From Aestuariirhabdus litorea (GTDB lineage: Bacteria > Pseudomonadota > Gammaproteobacteria > Pseudomonadales > Aestuariirhabdaceae), in assembly GCF_003864255.1 (NCBI RefSeq), contig NZ_QWEZ01000002.1, positions 186,001-250,000 of the forward strand: DNA of 64,000 nucleotides, in the 5' to 3' direction. Shown here one piece after another: positions 1 through 9,030 of this stretch; position 1 is the stretch's first letter; each line of letters begins with the position of its first letter. The notes beneath the pieces were generated by a model, which saw only the letters and a program-made list of their open reading frames with translations, ran no database searches and was not told the origin of the DNA. The translations under genes and the position numbers were made by a program.

Positions 1-1611
1 GATTTCACGAATCAAGCCAGACTGTTCCGCCACTCCGATAAAAGCATCGGGGTAGAGCAGCCCCTGCTGGGGATGACGCCAGCGGATAAGCGCCTCATAC
101 CCCATCACCTGGCGGGCAGTGAAGCTCACCAGCGGTTGCAAGTGGAGCTCAAACTGCTCAAGCTCCAGCGCCGATCTCAAGTCCTCCTCAATCCGCATCC
201 GCTGGACTAGCTGGTCGCGCATGGCGTCATTGAACAGACGATACTGATGCTTTCCCTCACGCTTGGCGTCGTACATCGCCAGATCGGCATTACGCAGCAA
301 GGTTTCCACTGTGCGCCCGTCCTCGGGCAACAGGGTGACACCGATCGAAACCGAGACAAGGAACTCCTTGCCGCCCACCGTCAAAGGCTCTTCAATGGCG
401 CGGATCAGCTTGTCACAGACCCGGGTGATCGCCGAAGGCTCATGGGTATCCTGTAACAGGATGCCAAACTCATCCCCCCCCAGCCGCGCCACCAGATCAC
501 TTTCACGTACCACGGAGCGTAAGCGCTGGGCGACCTGAGCCAGCAGGTTATCCCCCGCCGTATGCCCCATGGAGTCATTGACCAGTTTAAAGTCATCCAG
601 ATCCAGGTAGAGCAGGGCGGCTCTGTCGCCGTCACGGTGCAATCTTTTCAGCACCAGCTCCAACTGCTCGTGCAGCAAGCGTCGATTGGCCAGTCCGGTC
701 AGGGGGTCGTAAAACGCCAGTTCCTGCAGCCGGCGGGTCTTGTCCTCCACCACCTGGCGCAGTGTTTCAGGCTGGCGCAGTAACAGGTTTACCATCCAGG
801 ACACCAGCAACCCCGCCAGGAAACTCACCGGGTAGCCGAGCGAAAAAAGACTGTCCAGCGCCGACGGTGGCCGGCTCATCGCCAGTCGCCATTGGGCATT
901 AGGCACCGCGATGGCGTATTCAAAGGCATCCTCGGCTACTGGGCTCTCACTTGAGGCGAAGGTGACCTGCTGGCGGCTGACCGGGTCAAAGCGCGACAGG
1001 CGATAGCGATAGCCCTTACGCTCCAGGGCCTCCAGATCGGTGACTTCAAGGAGATCTTCGAGGAAGATAAGTGCCGAGGTAAAGCCCCAGAAATACTCCT
1101 CTCCATCTCGATAGATAAATACCGGGTTGCGGCCAATGACGGCAATGCCTCCCTGTACCAGTTCAAAGGGGCCGGCAAGGGTCATCCTGCGACTGGCGAT
1201 CGCTTTATGGGCCTCCTCGCGGCGGCTATCGTCGTTGAGGATGTCATGGCCCAGGGCTTTTTCATTACCCTCCAGCGGATACACTTTGCGAATCACCCCA
1301 TCCGGGGCCAGCTGAAGGTTGGAGACACCGCCGATCGCCTGGATAACACCATGGGCGTACTCATCAAAGTCGCGAAAATCGCCCCCCTGCTGGCGTACTT
1401 CCTGAGCCAGGATGTCGGTGGAGGAGAGCGAGCGAGACAGGCGACGCTCGATGGCCGACGCCTCGGAATCCACCAGCTGCTGCATCAGCAAGCGCTGCTC
1501 GTTCTGGGCCGAACGGTAAGAGAGCTGGGTCCAGTAACTTCCTAATGCAAACACGGCTGCAAAACAGAGCAACGCGGTGAGCAGGCGGTGTGAGTACTTA
1601 AATTGTGGCAT
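1..1611 (-). CDS. CHASE-GGDEF-EAL membrane sensor, c-di-GMP turnover (3' end cut by window)
   Basis: The frame is open from the ATG at 1611 to the window edge (537 codons), so the C-terminus is missing. An N-terminal membrane segment (about residues 9-26) is followed by a periplasmic CHASE-type domain (about 40-240, with FWGFTSALIFLEDLL), a second membrane segment (about 255-280), a GGDEF domain and the start of an EAL domain. The cyclase signature RLGGDEF (near residue 378) is intact and preceded by a RESD inhibitory I-site, and the EAL signature appears as YEALIRW (near 505). Both active centres look complete as far as visible, so it could make or degrade c-di-GMP in response to an extracytoplasmic ligand. 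Ligand and net activity cannot be told. I see no clear ribosome binding site at this start. Confidence 0.9.
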   Translation of the reverse strand, partial: MPQFKYSHRLLTALLCFAAVFALGSYWTQLSYRSAQNEQRLLMQQLVDSEASAIERRLSRSLSSTDILAQEVRQQGGDFRDFDEYAHGVIQAIGGVSNLQLAPDGVIRKVYPLEGNEKALGHDILNDDSRREEAHKAIASRRMTLAGPFELVQGGIAVIGRNPVFIYRDGEEYFWGFTSALIFLEDLLEVTDLEALERKGYRYRLSRFDPVSRQQVTFASSESPVAEDAFEYAIAVPNAQWRLAMSRPPSALDSLFSLGYPVSFLAGLLVSWMVNLLLRQPETLRQVVEDKTRRLQELAFYDPLTGLANRRLLHEQLELVLKRLHRDGDRAALLYLDLDDFKLVNDSMGHTAGDNLLAQVAQRLRSVVRESDLVARLGGDEFGILLQDTHEPSAITRVCDKLIRAIEEPLTVGGKEFLVSVSIGVTLLPEDGRTVETLLRNADLAMYDAKREGKHQYRLFNDAMRDQLVQRMRIEEDLRSALELEQFELHLQPLVSFTARQVMGYEALIRWRHPQQGLLYPDAFIGVAEQSGLIREI

Positions 1612-1671
1612 CGCAGCAAGACTAACAGCTCTATTACCAATACCCCATATGAAAGGGCAAATATATATCCG

Positions 1672-2442
1672 CTAGCCGGCCTGGAGAAAGCGCAGGCTCA
1701 GGGTACAAAAGAGATCGGGTTTTTCTGCGTGCAACCAATGGCCGGTGCCGCTGATCACCTTCAGCTCAGCATGGGGGAAGAGTTTGGCAACCCGGTCTCG
1801 GTGGCGCGGCAGTATGTAGTCCGAGTTACCCCCTTTGATAAAGAGGGTCGGCCCTTCGAAAGGGGTTCCCTGCTGACCACGCATAATGTTCTGGTACTGG
1901 CCATGGAGGACCGGCAGATTAACCCGCCAGCCGAAGCCCCCCAACCCGTCACTGCGACGTACCAGGTTTTTTAACAGGAAGGAGCGCACCGCCAGCTCGT
2001 GGACAAAGGGGGCCAGTAACCGGTCCGCCTCGGCCCTTGAGGTCAGCGTGGCGGGATCAAAACTGAGAAGCCCCTTGAAGATGTCGCGGTGGTGATCCTC
2101 GTAAGTGACCGGCGCGATATCGGCCACAATCAACCGGCTGACCCGCTCGGGATGGCTGAGCGCCAGCTGCATCGCCACTTTGCCCCCCATCGAGTGTCCC
2201 AGCAGATTGACCCGCTGCAGCTGCTGCTGCTCCATAAAGCGTAACAGGTCTCCCACCATCAGCTCGTAGCTCATCAGGTCCTGATGGGGTGAGCGTCCGT
2301 GGTTGCGCATGTCCAGTGAGTAAACGGTGAAATGGGCACTGAACTGTTTGGCCAGGTAGCCGAGGTTCTCCAGCGAACCGAAGAGTCCGTGGATCAGCAG
2401 CAGGGGCTCTCCCTCACCGTCTTTGCGAAAATGCAGGTTCAT
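1672..2442 (-). CDS. alpha/beta-hydrolase, YbfF-type esterase
   Basis: A 256-residue soluble alpha/beta-hydrolase. The oxyanion-hole HGLFGS lies near residue 20, the nucleophile elbow GHSMGG gives Ser84, and the C-terminal GTGHWLHAEKP supplies the catalytic His. DMRNHGRS is typical of the YbfF/acyl-CoA esterase branch, which hydrolyses short thioesters or esters in vitro; the cellular substrate is generally unclear. The start is the ATG at 2442, with GAGGAC about 10 bases upstream, rather than the upstream TTG at 2463. The next gene upstream on the same strand ends 69 bases away, so the two may be cotranscribed. Confidence 0.88.
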   Translation of the reverse strand: MNLHFRKDGEGEPLLLIHGLFGSLENLGYLAKQFSAHFTVYSLDMRNHGRSPHQDLMSYELMVGDLLRFMEQQQLQRVNLLGHSMGGKVAMQLALSHPERVSRLIVADIAPVTYEDHHRDIFKGLLSFDPATLTSRAEADRLLAPFVHELAVRSFLLKNLVRRSDGLGGFGWRVNLPVLHGQYQNIMRGQQGTPFEGPTLFIKGGNSDYILPRHRDRVAKLFPHAELKVISGTGHWLHAEKPDLFCTLSLRFLQAG

Positions 2443-2511
2443 CCGGGTTTTGTCCTCAACCAACGCAGCGCAGGATTATACATCGCCCGAGGCGCGGCGG
2501 CAGTCCCTGCC

Positions 2512-3357
2512 TCAGGCGGTCGGCAGCTCCACCCGACTGGTAACCGGCCGGCTCAGGTCCACTGCCAAGGCTCCGGACACCAGGTTGATGGCGGAGATAT
2601 TGTAGCCGGTAAAGCGTGCCACCCACCCCTCTGGCCCCAACAGTCGGTCACTGATCTGGCGTGTGCTGTGTCCCTGGCGCGCGAGCCGCTGTGCCTCATC
2701 ACACAGGCTGAGCAGGTTATCGAGCTTCTCCTGCAGCGAGGCCTTTCCCTGCTCTACGATGCCCCGATGGGGGCAAAACAGCACCTCAAAGTCGAGCTCC
2801 AGCACCTTGCCGATGCTGTCGATCAGCTGGCTCAGGTTTTCATCCACCCGCAGCATCCTCAGGGACTTGGCGATGTAGAGGTCGCCACTGAAAAACCAGC
2901 CTTGCTGGGGCAGGAAAAAGCAGGTGAGATCCCTGGCGTGGCCAGGGGTATGGATCGGGTACAGCGTCCCCCCATCGGCCAGCTCAACCCGCTCCGGCAG
3001 CGGGTCCGTCGCCACAGGCTGTGCCCGCCCCCAAACCAGGCGTTGCAACGCCGGGGTTGCAAACCCCTGGCGCAGCTTTGTGCGGGCCAGCTCGGGCGCC
3101 AGGGGCCTGATACCGAACTGGCGCGCGATCCTGGCCGCATTGCCGCTGTGATCCTCGTGGTGGTGCGTAATCAGCAGCTGCTCGACCCGCCGCTCGGAAA
3201 GAAATTGGCGCACCGGTCGCCACTGGTTTGAGGGCCCACAATCGATCAGGGTAGAGCCGATCCGATAGAGGATGAAGGTGGTGTTGATACCGGCGTTGAG
3301 GCGCCCCACTCGGACCCCCTCCACGCCATCGTGCTGTAAGCGCTGGCGAATGGGCAT
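2512..3357 (-). CDS. MBL-fold metallo-hydrolase
   Basis: A 281-residue metallo-beta-lactamase-fold protein. The zinc motif HHHEDH (residues 65-70) fits HxHxDH; further ligands are His in IHTPGHARD and Asp in FFSGDLYI, with a late HRG. The C-terminal third (about 195-250) is a helical extension like that of LACTB2-type or hydroxyacylglutathione-hydrolase-like enzymes. No signal peptide. It probably cleaves a thioester or phosphoester in the cytoplasm. The start is the ATG at 3357, two codons inside a possible TTG start. The substrate cannot be named. Confidence 0.85.
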   Translation of the reverse strand: MPIRQRLQHDGVEGVRVGRLNAGINTTFILYRIGSTLIDCGPSNQWRPVRQFLSERRVEQLLITHHHEDHSGNAARIARQFGIRPLAPELARTKLRQGFATPALQRLVWGRAQPVATDPLPERVELADGGTLYPIHTPGHARDLTCFFLPQQGWFFSGDLYIAKSLRMLRVDENLSQLIDSIGKVLELDFEVLFCPHRGIVEQGKASLQEKLDNLLSLCDEAQRLARQGHSTRQISDRLLGPEGWVARFTGYNISAINLVSGALAVDLSRPVTSRVELPTA

Positions 3358-3553
3358 AATCAATTCAGGTTAGATTGTCCGCCGATGCTCCGGAAAGCGC
3401 GCTGGGTGAGCAATGGCAAAAAGCAACGATCCGGCTGTCAAAATAGACCAGAATCCTCCTTCAGCAGACAGGCACCCCTGCTTATCCCTTGATCGCTGGC
3501 GTCTAACTGTTTACCGTCCCAACACAGAACAACGACAAAAAAGCTGGAGCACC

Positions 3554-4162
3554 ATGAAAATACTGGAAACCAAAACGGCCCCCAATGCCCGCCGCGTGCG
3601 TATGTTCCTTGCCGAGAAGGGGGTGGATATCGAGTACATCCAGGTCGATATCACCCAGGGCGAGAACCTCAGCCCCGATTTTCGCAGCAAGAACCCCTGG
3701 GGGAAGGTGCCGGTTCTCGAGCTGGGCGATGGCACCTGCATCGCCGAGTCGATCGCGATCTGCCGCTATTTTGAGGAGACTGTCCCCGAGCCGCCACTGA
3801 TGGGCCGCGATCCCCTGGAGAGGGCCCAGATCGAGATGTGGCAACGGCGCATGGAGTTTTCCCTGATGCTCAGCGTGGGGATGGCTTTCCAACACCTGTC
3901 CGGTTTTTTCAAAGACCGCATGACCCCGGTCAAGGAGTGGGGCGAGATCAACAAAGAGGCGGTCAGCAAGCTGCTCGCCCAGCTGGACCACCACCTCGCC
4001 AGCAGCACCTACATCGCCGGAGAGCAGTTTTCCGTCGCCGATATCACCGCCCTGTGCGCCATCGACTTCGCCCGTGTAATTGATGTCCGTCCTACGCCCG
4101 AGCAGACCCACCTGACGCGCTGGCACCAGCAGGTCTCCAGCCGTCCCAGTGCCAAAGCCTGA
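3554..4162 (+). CDS. glutathione S-transferase family protein
   Basis: A 202-residue GST. The N-terminal thioredoxin-like domain starts MKILETKTAPNARRVR and carries NPWGKVPVLELGDG with the cis-Pro and the ESIAICRYFE helix that binds the glutathione gamma-glutamyl group. The helical C-terminal domain follows from about residue 85 and contains FSVADITALCAIDF. The ATG at 3554 has GGAG five bases upstream, so it is preferred over an in-frame start at 3413 that would add 47 unrelated residues. It sits 13 bases before a second GST, so the two form an operon. Substrate unknown. Confidence 0.9.
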   Translation: MKILETKTAPNARRVRMFLAEKGVDIEYIQVDITQGENLSPDFRSKNPWGKVPVLELGDGTCIAESIAICRYFEETVPEPPLMGRDPLERAQIEMWQRRMEFSLMLSVGMAFQHLSGFFKDRMTPVKEWGEINKEAVSKLLAQLDHHLASSTYIAGEQFSVADITALCAIDFARVIDVRPTPEQTHLTRWHQQVSSRPSAKA

Positions 4163-4175
4163 TTGAGGAACCTCC

Positions 4176-4835
4176 ATGATCGACCTCTATACCGCCGCCA
4201 CTCCCAATGGCTACAAGATCAGCATCGCGCTGGAAGAGATGGCCCTGCCCTATAACCTGATTCCCCTCAACCTGATGGCCGGGGAGCAGAAACAGCCCGA
4301 TTTCCTCAAGATCTGCCCCAACGGCCGCATCCCCGCCATCGTGGACCGCGACAACGACGACTTCGCGGTTTTTGAATCGGGCGCCATCCTCATCTACCTG
4401 GCGGAAAAGTCGGGTAAGTTTCTTCCTACCGAGCCCAAGGCCCGCTCGCAGGTATTGCAGTGGCTGATGTTCCAGATGGGCGGGATCGGACCGATGATGG
4501 GGCAGGCCAACGTCTTTTACCGCTATTTCCCCGAGACCATTCAGCCGGCTATCGACCGCTACCAGCACGAGTGCCGACGCTTGTTTGAAGTGCTCAACGA
4601 CCGCCTCGCCCACCACGAATACCTGGTCGATGACTACAGCATCGCCGATATGGCCAACTGGGCCTGGGTTCGCACTCACGAGTGGTCCGGTGTACCGGTA
4701 GAGGGACTGGAACACCTGCAGCGCTGGATCAACGCCCTTTACCAGCGTCCTGCCTGCAAAAAGGGGATCACCTTGCCCCCAAGACAGGATGCCTCGACCG
4801 TCACCAAGGCCGGCAGCTCGATGATTACCCGCTAG
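4176..4835 (+). CDS. glutathione S-transferase, YfcG/disulfide-bond oxidoreductase type
   Basis: A 219-residue GST with [21 protein letters not shown] at the N-terminus, the hallmark of the Nu-class YfcG/YghU/Ure2p-like group. The Thr/Asn in TPNG replace the usual catalytic Tyr or Ser and bind glutathione. NGRIPAIVD and [13 protein letters not shown] complete the G-site. Known members reduce small disulfides using GSH. GAGGAACCTCC precedes the start. Organised with the GST upstream, 13 bases apart, which suggests shared use in glutathione-dependent detoxification. Confidence 0.9.
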   Translation: MIDLYTAATPNGYKISIALEEMALPYNLIPLNLMAGEQKQPDFLKICPNGRIPAIVDRDNDDFAVFESGAILIYLAEKSGKFLPTEPKARSQVLQWLMFQMGGIGPMMGQANVFYRYFPETIQPAIDRYQHECRRLFEVLNDRLAHHEYLVDDYSIADMANWAWVRTHEWSGVPVEGLEHLQRWINALYQRPACKKGITLPPRQDASTVTKAGSSMITR

Positions 4836-4991
4836 CCCCGACCGGCGGGCGGGGCCCCTGCCCCCTCGCCGTACTTATAGGATTCCCGTCTTACTGACGC
4901 TGTTTGATCGAAAAAACCTCTAAAGCGACCCGCCCCTCTTTCCTATACTTGTACCAGGTGTGCCATTTTGGCCCCCTAAGGAGACGGTGCG

Positions 4992-5177
4992 ATGAAAAAC
5001 AGCCCACAGCAACATCAGATCCTCAATGTACTTTCTACCTCGCTGGTTGAACTGGTGATGTACCGCCACGGCAAGGATATCTCCCCCAAACTGGTCAAGC
5101 TCGGTGCCAAGCTGCACGCACGGCTCTACGCCATGCCTGCCGACACCACTGAGGATGGCTGGAAATACCCCTGCTAA
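4992..5177 (+). CDS. small conserved-type hypothetical protein (61 aa)
   Basis: A 61-residue basic protein with no signal peptide or membrane segment. It is likely a real gene: AAGGAGA lies about six bases before the ATG and the codon use matches the neighbours. The middle (SLVELVMYRHGKDISPKLVKLGAKLHARLYAM) looks like two amphipathic helices. I do not recognise a family and assign no function. It stands alone, 156 bases after the GST pair and 80 bases before the HugZ-like gene. Confidence 0.6.
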   Translation: MKNSPQQHQILNVLSTSLVELVMYRHGKDISPKLVKLGAKLHARLYAMPADTTEDGWKYPC

Positions 5178-5257
5178 CCCAAGCCCCTGCGCCTGTTATC
5201 CCCCCTTCGCCCCGGCTACAATGCCCGCTCGTTTGAACAGATTGGAGCCATGGGGCG

Positions 5258-5767
5258 GTGACGGATAATCACAAACCAAAGGGGGAGGAGCTTCCCCCAA
5301 GCGCACAGTTCAAGGCGTTTTTGCAAACGCGCAACAGCCTGATGCTGGCGACGCTGGACAGCGATGGAATGCCGCTTGCCAGTTATGCGCCCTGCTACTG
5401 CGATCAGGAGAGTTTTTTTGTCTTCCTCAGCGAACTCGCGCCCCACACAGCTCCCCTGCTAAAGGGGGGGGCCCTGTCGATCCTGCTGATCGAAGATGAA
5501 GCCCAGTGCAACAACCCGTTTCGTCGGGTGCGACTCAGCTGCCAGGCACGGGTGCAACCCATTGTGCGCGAGAGCGAGCACTGGGCCCCACTGATTGCCC
5601 AGCTGCAGCAGCGTCTTGGCAAGACAGTGCAGCTGCTCAAACAGTTGGGGGATTTTCACCTGTTCCGGATTACACCCACCCACGGCACCTTCGTCAGTGG
5701 ATTTGGCCACGCCTACCGCGTACAGGGACTCGACAGCCAAAGCCTGGAGGCGATCAGCGGGCGCTGA
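5258..5767 (+). CDS. HugZ-like pyridoxamine-phosphate-oxidase-fold protein
   Basis: A 169-residue split-barrel flavin/heme-binding protein of the HugZ/HutZ kind: SAQFKAFLQTRNSLMLATLDSDGMPLASYAPC opens the FMN-binding barrel and the C-terminal FRITPTHGTFVSGFGHAYRV is the typical HugZ tail containing the heme-binding His. Family members take part in heme utilisation or degradation. The start is GTG at 5258 with TTGGAG upstream. It lacks the extra C-terminal DUF2470 domain found in longer relatives. No heme uptake genes are nearby, so the role in heme use is inferred from family only. Confidence 0.75.
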   Translation: MTDNHKPKGEELPPSAQFKAFLQTRNSLMLATLDSDGMPLASYAPCYCDQESFFVFLSELAPHTAPLLKGGALSILLIEDEAQCNNPFRRVRLSCQARVQPIVRESEHWAPLIAQLQQRLGKTVQLLKQLGDFHLFRITPTHGTFVSGFGHAYRVQGLDSQSLEAISGR

Positions 5768-5771
5768 GCGC

Positions 5772-6494
5772 TCAGGGCGACAGCAGTCGAATCTCCGCAA
5801 AACAGGCCGACGCCTGCTCACCCGTGTTATCGGCGTCACTCATCAGCGCAATGCCGGAGATGGGAGGGGGCTCGGCGTTGAAAGCCCGACGGTAATCGGC
5901 AGCGATATCGCGGCGCTCCTCCAGCCACTGGTCAGTGACATCCCCACGCCCCCTGACCACCAGCATCATCGAGTTATCCACGTAGGGGCTGACGGCCATC
6001 GCCCCGGCCGCTTCGGCACTGCCCCAGACGTAGTTGAGTACCGCCTGCGGAGGGTACTCCCCGTAGATCAAGCGATAACCTTCATACTGGATCCGCTGGC
6101 CAAATCCCGCCTGCTCCGGCTGGTAGGCAAAGCTGATGTAGACACGGGCGGGGAAATCATCGCCATCCCGTTGCCCCAGACGCGCCTTCTCGTAGGTGTT
6201 GGAGATCCGCCAGCGCCAAGCCAGATAAGGGTATTGTTCAACAGGGGCATCGATGCGATAGATCAGACCCGATGCCGACCCTTTGGCATCGGCACAGACG
6301 AGCGGGCGCCCCTTGTCATTGAGAAAGTGGTATTGGGTCGGTTCCCGCCCCGAGAAGGTTAAGGGCTGCCAACCGGTCGGCGGCTGCCCCTCGACCAGGG
6401 GGTGTTCTCCCAGCAGGGGAATCGGCTGTGCGTGGAGGCGGACAGGTAGCAGCACCAGCAACCCCAGCACAAAGTAACCGCAACGCATCCCCAT
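5772..6494 (-). CDS. DUF3047 periplasmic protein
   Basis: A 240-residue protein with a signal peptide (hydrophobic GYFVLGLLVLLPVRLHAQP) and the body of the DUF3047 family: YHFLNDKGRPLVCADAKGSASGLIYRID, YLAWRWRI and a DFPARVYISFAY block. The fold is expected to be beta-rich and carbohydrate-binding-like; biochemical function is not known. The start is ATG 6494, eight bases after GAGGAG; a TTG at 6500 and an ATG at 6488 are alternatives. It converges with the HugZ-like gene with only four bases between them and is preceded on the same strand by a methyltransferase gene 22 bases away. Confidence 0.82.
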   Translation of the reverse strand: MGMRCGYFVLGLLVLLPVRLHAQPIPLLGEHPLVEGQPPTGWQPLTFSGREPTQYHFLNDKGRPLVCADAKGSASGLIYRIDAPVEQYPYLAWRWRISNTYEKARLGQRDGDDFPARVYISFAYQPEQAGFGQRIQYEGYRLIYGEYPPQAVLNYVWGSAEAAGAMAVSPYVDNSMMLVVRGRGDVTDQWLEERRDIAADYRRAFNAEPPPISGIALMSDADNTGEQASACFAEIRLLSP

Positions 6495-6516
6495 GCCCAA
6501 TTCTCCTCAGTAACCC

Positions 6517-7470
6517 CTAACCATCATAGCGGTAAAGCAGCAGCTTCAGCCCCTTGTTGGTGTCCTGCTCGGGAAAATCCTCTCCGGTTTCAATGCGCCG
6601 CACGAAGCCTAGTGCGTCACCCGCCCCCTTGACCGCCTGCTGCACAAAGTCGACCCCCAGATCCGGATCGTTCAGGCACAGCAGTACCTCGCCCCCTGGG
6701 GCCAGTAGCTCCGGCAGGCGAGCAACCACCTTCTGGTAGTGGCGCTCCGCCTCGAAGCTCCCCTTCTGGAACGAGGGGGGATCGACGATCACCCGATCAA
6801 AAGGCCCTTTGCGCTTGAGCTTGCCCCAGGACTTGAGCAGGTCATGGGGCAAAAACTCAACCCGACCCAGGTCGATGCCGTTAAGGCGATGGTTGATCCA
6901 CCCCTTTTGCAATGAGCGCTGGCTCATGTCCAGGTTGACCACCCGCTGGGCACCGCCGAGCATGGCGACCACCGAAAAGGCACAGGTGTAAGCGAACAGG
7001 TTGAGCACCCGCGCCCCCTCAGAGTGCTCCCTTAACCACTGGCGCCCGGTGGCCATATCGAGAAACAGGCCGCTGTTCTGCTGTTTACCCAGCTCCAGCT
7101 GGTAGCGGGCACCTGCTTCGATCACGATCGGTTGTGGCTGTAGCTCCCCCAAAAGCACTTCGGTGGGCGCCCCCGGCAGATAGCGTCGCTGCAGCAACAG
7201 GGCCTGCAGAGGCTCCCCCTTGCAGCGATGCGCCAGCGCCTGCAGCGCCGCCACCAACTCAGCCAGCGGCTCCTCACCCACCTCCCGGTAGAGGGTCAGT
7301 AGCCATTGGCGCCCGAGGGCATCTAAATTAATGGCCTCCAGGCCCGGGAAGCAGTGGCCGCGACCGTGGAACAGTCGACGTACATTATCGGAGATGGGGC
7401 TGGCCCGCCCGGCTGCCTGCTGCAGCAGAGGTTCCCAGCACCCGTCGATGGGTTGGGCTGTTGTTGTCAT
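6517..7470 (-). CDS. class I SAM-dependent methyltransferase, RlmI/RlmK type
   Basis: A 317-residue methyltransferase. The SAM-binding loop VLNLFAYTCAFSVVAMLGGA, the acidic turn VVNLDMS, and the catalytic-site motif VIVDPPSFQKG (DPPSF, as in RlmI, RlmK and related 23S rRNA m5C/m7G enzymes) are all intact. The N-terminal 90 residues lack an obvious PUA or THUMP domain, unlike RlmI and RlmL, so the target may be different from those enzymes. The ATG at 7470 follows an AGGT element and is preferred to a GTG six codons upstream. Likely cotranscribed with the DUF3047 gene. Confidence 0.88.
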   Translation of the reverse strand: MTTTAQPIDGCWEPLLQQAAGRASPISDNVRRLFHGRGHCFPGLEAINLDALGRQWLLTLYREVGEEPLAELVAALQALAHRCKGEPLQALLLQRRYLPGAPTEVLLGELQPQPIVIEAGARYQLELGKQQNSGLFLDMATGRQWLREHSEGARVLNLFAYTCAFSVVAMLGGAQRVVNLDMSQRSLQKGWINHRLNGIDLGRVEFLPHDLLKSWGKLKRKGPFDRVIVDPPSFQKGSFEAERHYQKVVARLPELLAPGGEVLLCLNDPDLGVDFVQQAVKGAGDALGFVRRIETGEDFPEQDTNKGLKLLLYRYDG

Positions 7471-7609
7471 AGCATACCTGTGAAGCACGCCCCGGGGGCA
7501 CTGTGACAGCGCTTTGCGGGCGGATTGACCGGCAGCTGTGGTTGCCGGACGAGAGCCCTATTCTACCCCAAGCACCACCGATCCGCAGGCCCAGCGGGGA
7601 CACGCTATC

Positions 7610-8164
7610 TTAAAACAGCGGCACCCCAAACAGCTTGCCGTGGAACATCAGCACGCCTGTCCACAGCGCACTACCGACCAGCACCACCAGCAGGTCCCAG
7701 TACCAGGGCTGTTTGATGCGGGCACGGGTGGCACCGCGCCGATTGGCGGAGGCGATCGCCACCACCGAGTAGGCGGCAAAACCGCCAAACAGGATGGCCG
7801 AAGCCTGGTCGCCATTGGCCAGCAGATGGCCCAGGGCCCACAGGATCACCCCACCCAGCATCGGATGCGGCGTCAGGCGACGCAGGTTGGAGGGGAGATA
7901 GGCGGCCACCAGCAGGATAAAGCCCAGCAGCACCAGAGGTGCCGTAAAGGCCCGTCCCCAGGAGGGAGGGGTCCAGAGAGGCACCATAGGGGCCTGCCCC
8001 TTGCCCATAACGATCATCACCAGCGCCAGGGCGGATATGAGGGCAAACAGTCCGCGGTAGGGGAGTGCCCCCAACCGTTCCACCAGTCCGGCGCGCAGCG
8101 AGACCGCCGTCGGCAGCAGATGGATGGCAATAAATAACAACATTCCAGACACCAGCAGGGTCAT
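7610..8164 (-). CDS. NnrU family membrane protein
   Basis: A 184-residue integral membrane protein with about five or six hydrophobic segments. TPHPMLGGVILWALGHLLANGD is the NnrU signature. NnrU was first linked to denitrification but is widespread and of unknown biochemical role; it is related to the heme-pathway-associated NnrU/isoprenylcysteine methyltransferase-like group. AAGGAG lies seven bases before the ATG at 8164, which excludes the longer reading starting at 8314. No denitrification genes are nearby. Confidence 0.85.
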   Translation of the reverse strand: MTLLVSGMLLFIAIHLLPTAVSLRAGLVERLGALPYRGLFALISALALVMIVMGKGQAPMVPLWTPPSWGRAFTAPLVLLGFILLVAAYLPSNLRRLTPHPMLGGVILWALGHLLANGDQASAILFGGFAAYSVVAIASANRRGATRARIKQPWYWDLLVVLVGSALWTGVLMFHGKLFGVPLF

Positions 8165-8271
8165 CGTTCTCTCCTTGTTCCGATCATTCGGGATGCCCAC
8201 CAGCATATCAGCGCTTACCCCCAACCCCAACTTCCCTTGCAGGCCGATCCCCTGCACCCTAGTATCGAGCC

Positions 8272-9012
8272 ATGAACCCGACGTTCCCCGATATGCCGCG
8301 CCCCGCACCTTCACCCCTGCTCGCCGGCCGCTGGCACCCCTTCGACCACCACGCCCATTGCTGCCAGCGCCTGGCGCAGGTGATGGCGAGCCAACTCAGT
8401 CGGCGTCTCAAGCAGCAGCCCCGCGCCAGCCTGGTGCTCTCCGGCGGTTCCACCCCCGCCCCCCTGTTTGATCGGCTCGCCACCTATGAGCTGCCCTGGG
8501 ATCGGGTCGATACCACCCTGGCCGATGACCGCTGGGTCGCTCCAGACTCCCCCGACAGCAACCTGCACCTGTTGCGGACGCACTTGCTCCAGGGGCCGGC
8601 CAGCGCCACCCACCTGATCCCTCTGGTGGGGGAAGAAGCGGGCCCGGAGCAGGGGCAGGCCGCCTGCGAGCGACGCCTGCAAGAGATGAAGTGGCCGATC
8701 GACCTCCTGCTGCTGGGGATGGGCAACGACGGTCACACCGCATCCCTTTTTCCCGGCTCCCCGGGGCTGGACGCGGCAATGGCCCTCGACCGCACACAAC
8801 GCTGCTGGGCGATGCGGGCTCCCAGCGCGCCGCAGCAGCGCATCAGCCTGGGGCTGGCTCCCCTGGCCGGCGCCGCTGATATATTCTTATTGCTGAAAGG
8901 GGAGGAGAAGTACCAGACCCTGACTCGCGCGCTGGCGAGTCAGGACCCGGTGCAGATGCCGATTTGTGCGCTCCTCAGCCTACCGCAATTACAGGTCTGG
9001 TGGAGCCCCTGA
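8272..9012 (+). CDS. pgl: 6-phosphogluconolactonase
   Basis: A 246-residue DevB-type lactonase converting 6-phosphogluconolactone to 6-phosphogluconate. Visible signatures are LVLSGGSTPAPLF (phosphate loop), DRWVAPDSPDSN and LLLLGMGNDGHTASLFPGSP (catalytic region). It converges with edd, whose product is the next enzyme of the Entner-Doudoroff pathway, with an 18-base gap. zwf and eda, which often sit beside these genes, are not in the window. Ribosome binding site weak. Confidence 0.95.
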   Translation: MNPTFPDMPRPAPSPLLAGRWHPFDHHAHCCQRLAQVMASQLSRRLKQQPRASLVLSGGSTPAPLFDRLATYELPWDRVDTTLADDRWVAPDSPDSNLHLLRTHLLQGPASATHLIPLVGEEAGPEQGQAACERRLQEMKWPIDLLLLGMGNDGHTASLFPGSPGLDAAMALDRTQRCWAMRAPSAPQQRISLGLAPLAGAADIFLLLKGEEKYQTLTRALASQDPVQMPICALLSLPQLQVWWSP

Positions 9013-9030
9013 GGGCGGAGCCCGCAGGGG

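Noticed and set aside
2332-3231. 299-codon plus-strand reading frame across the esterase and MBL genes
   Set aside because: Antisense to two genes with intact catalytic motifs, and its product has no family features.
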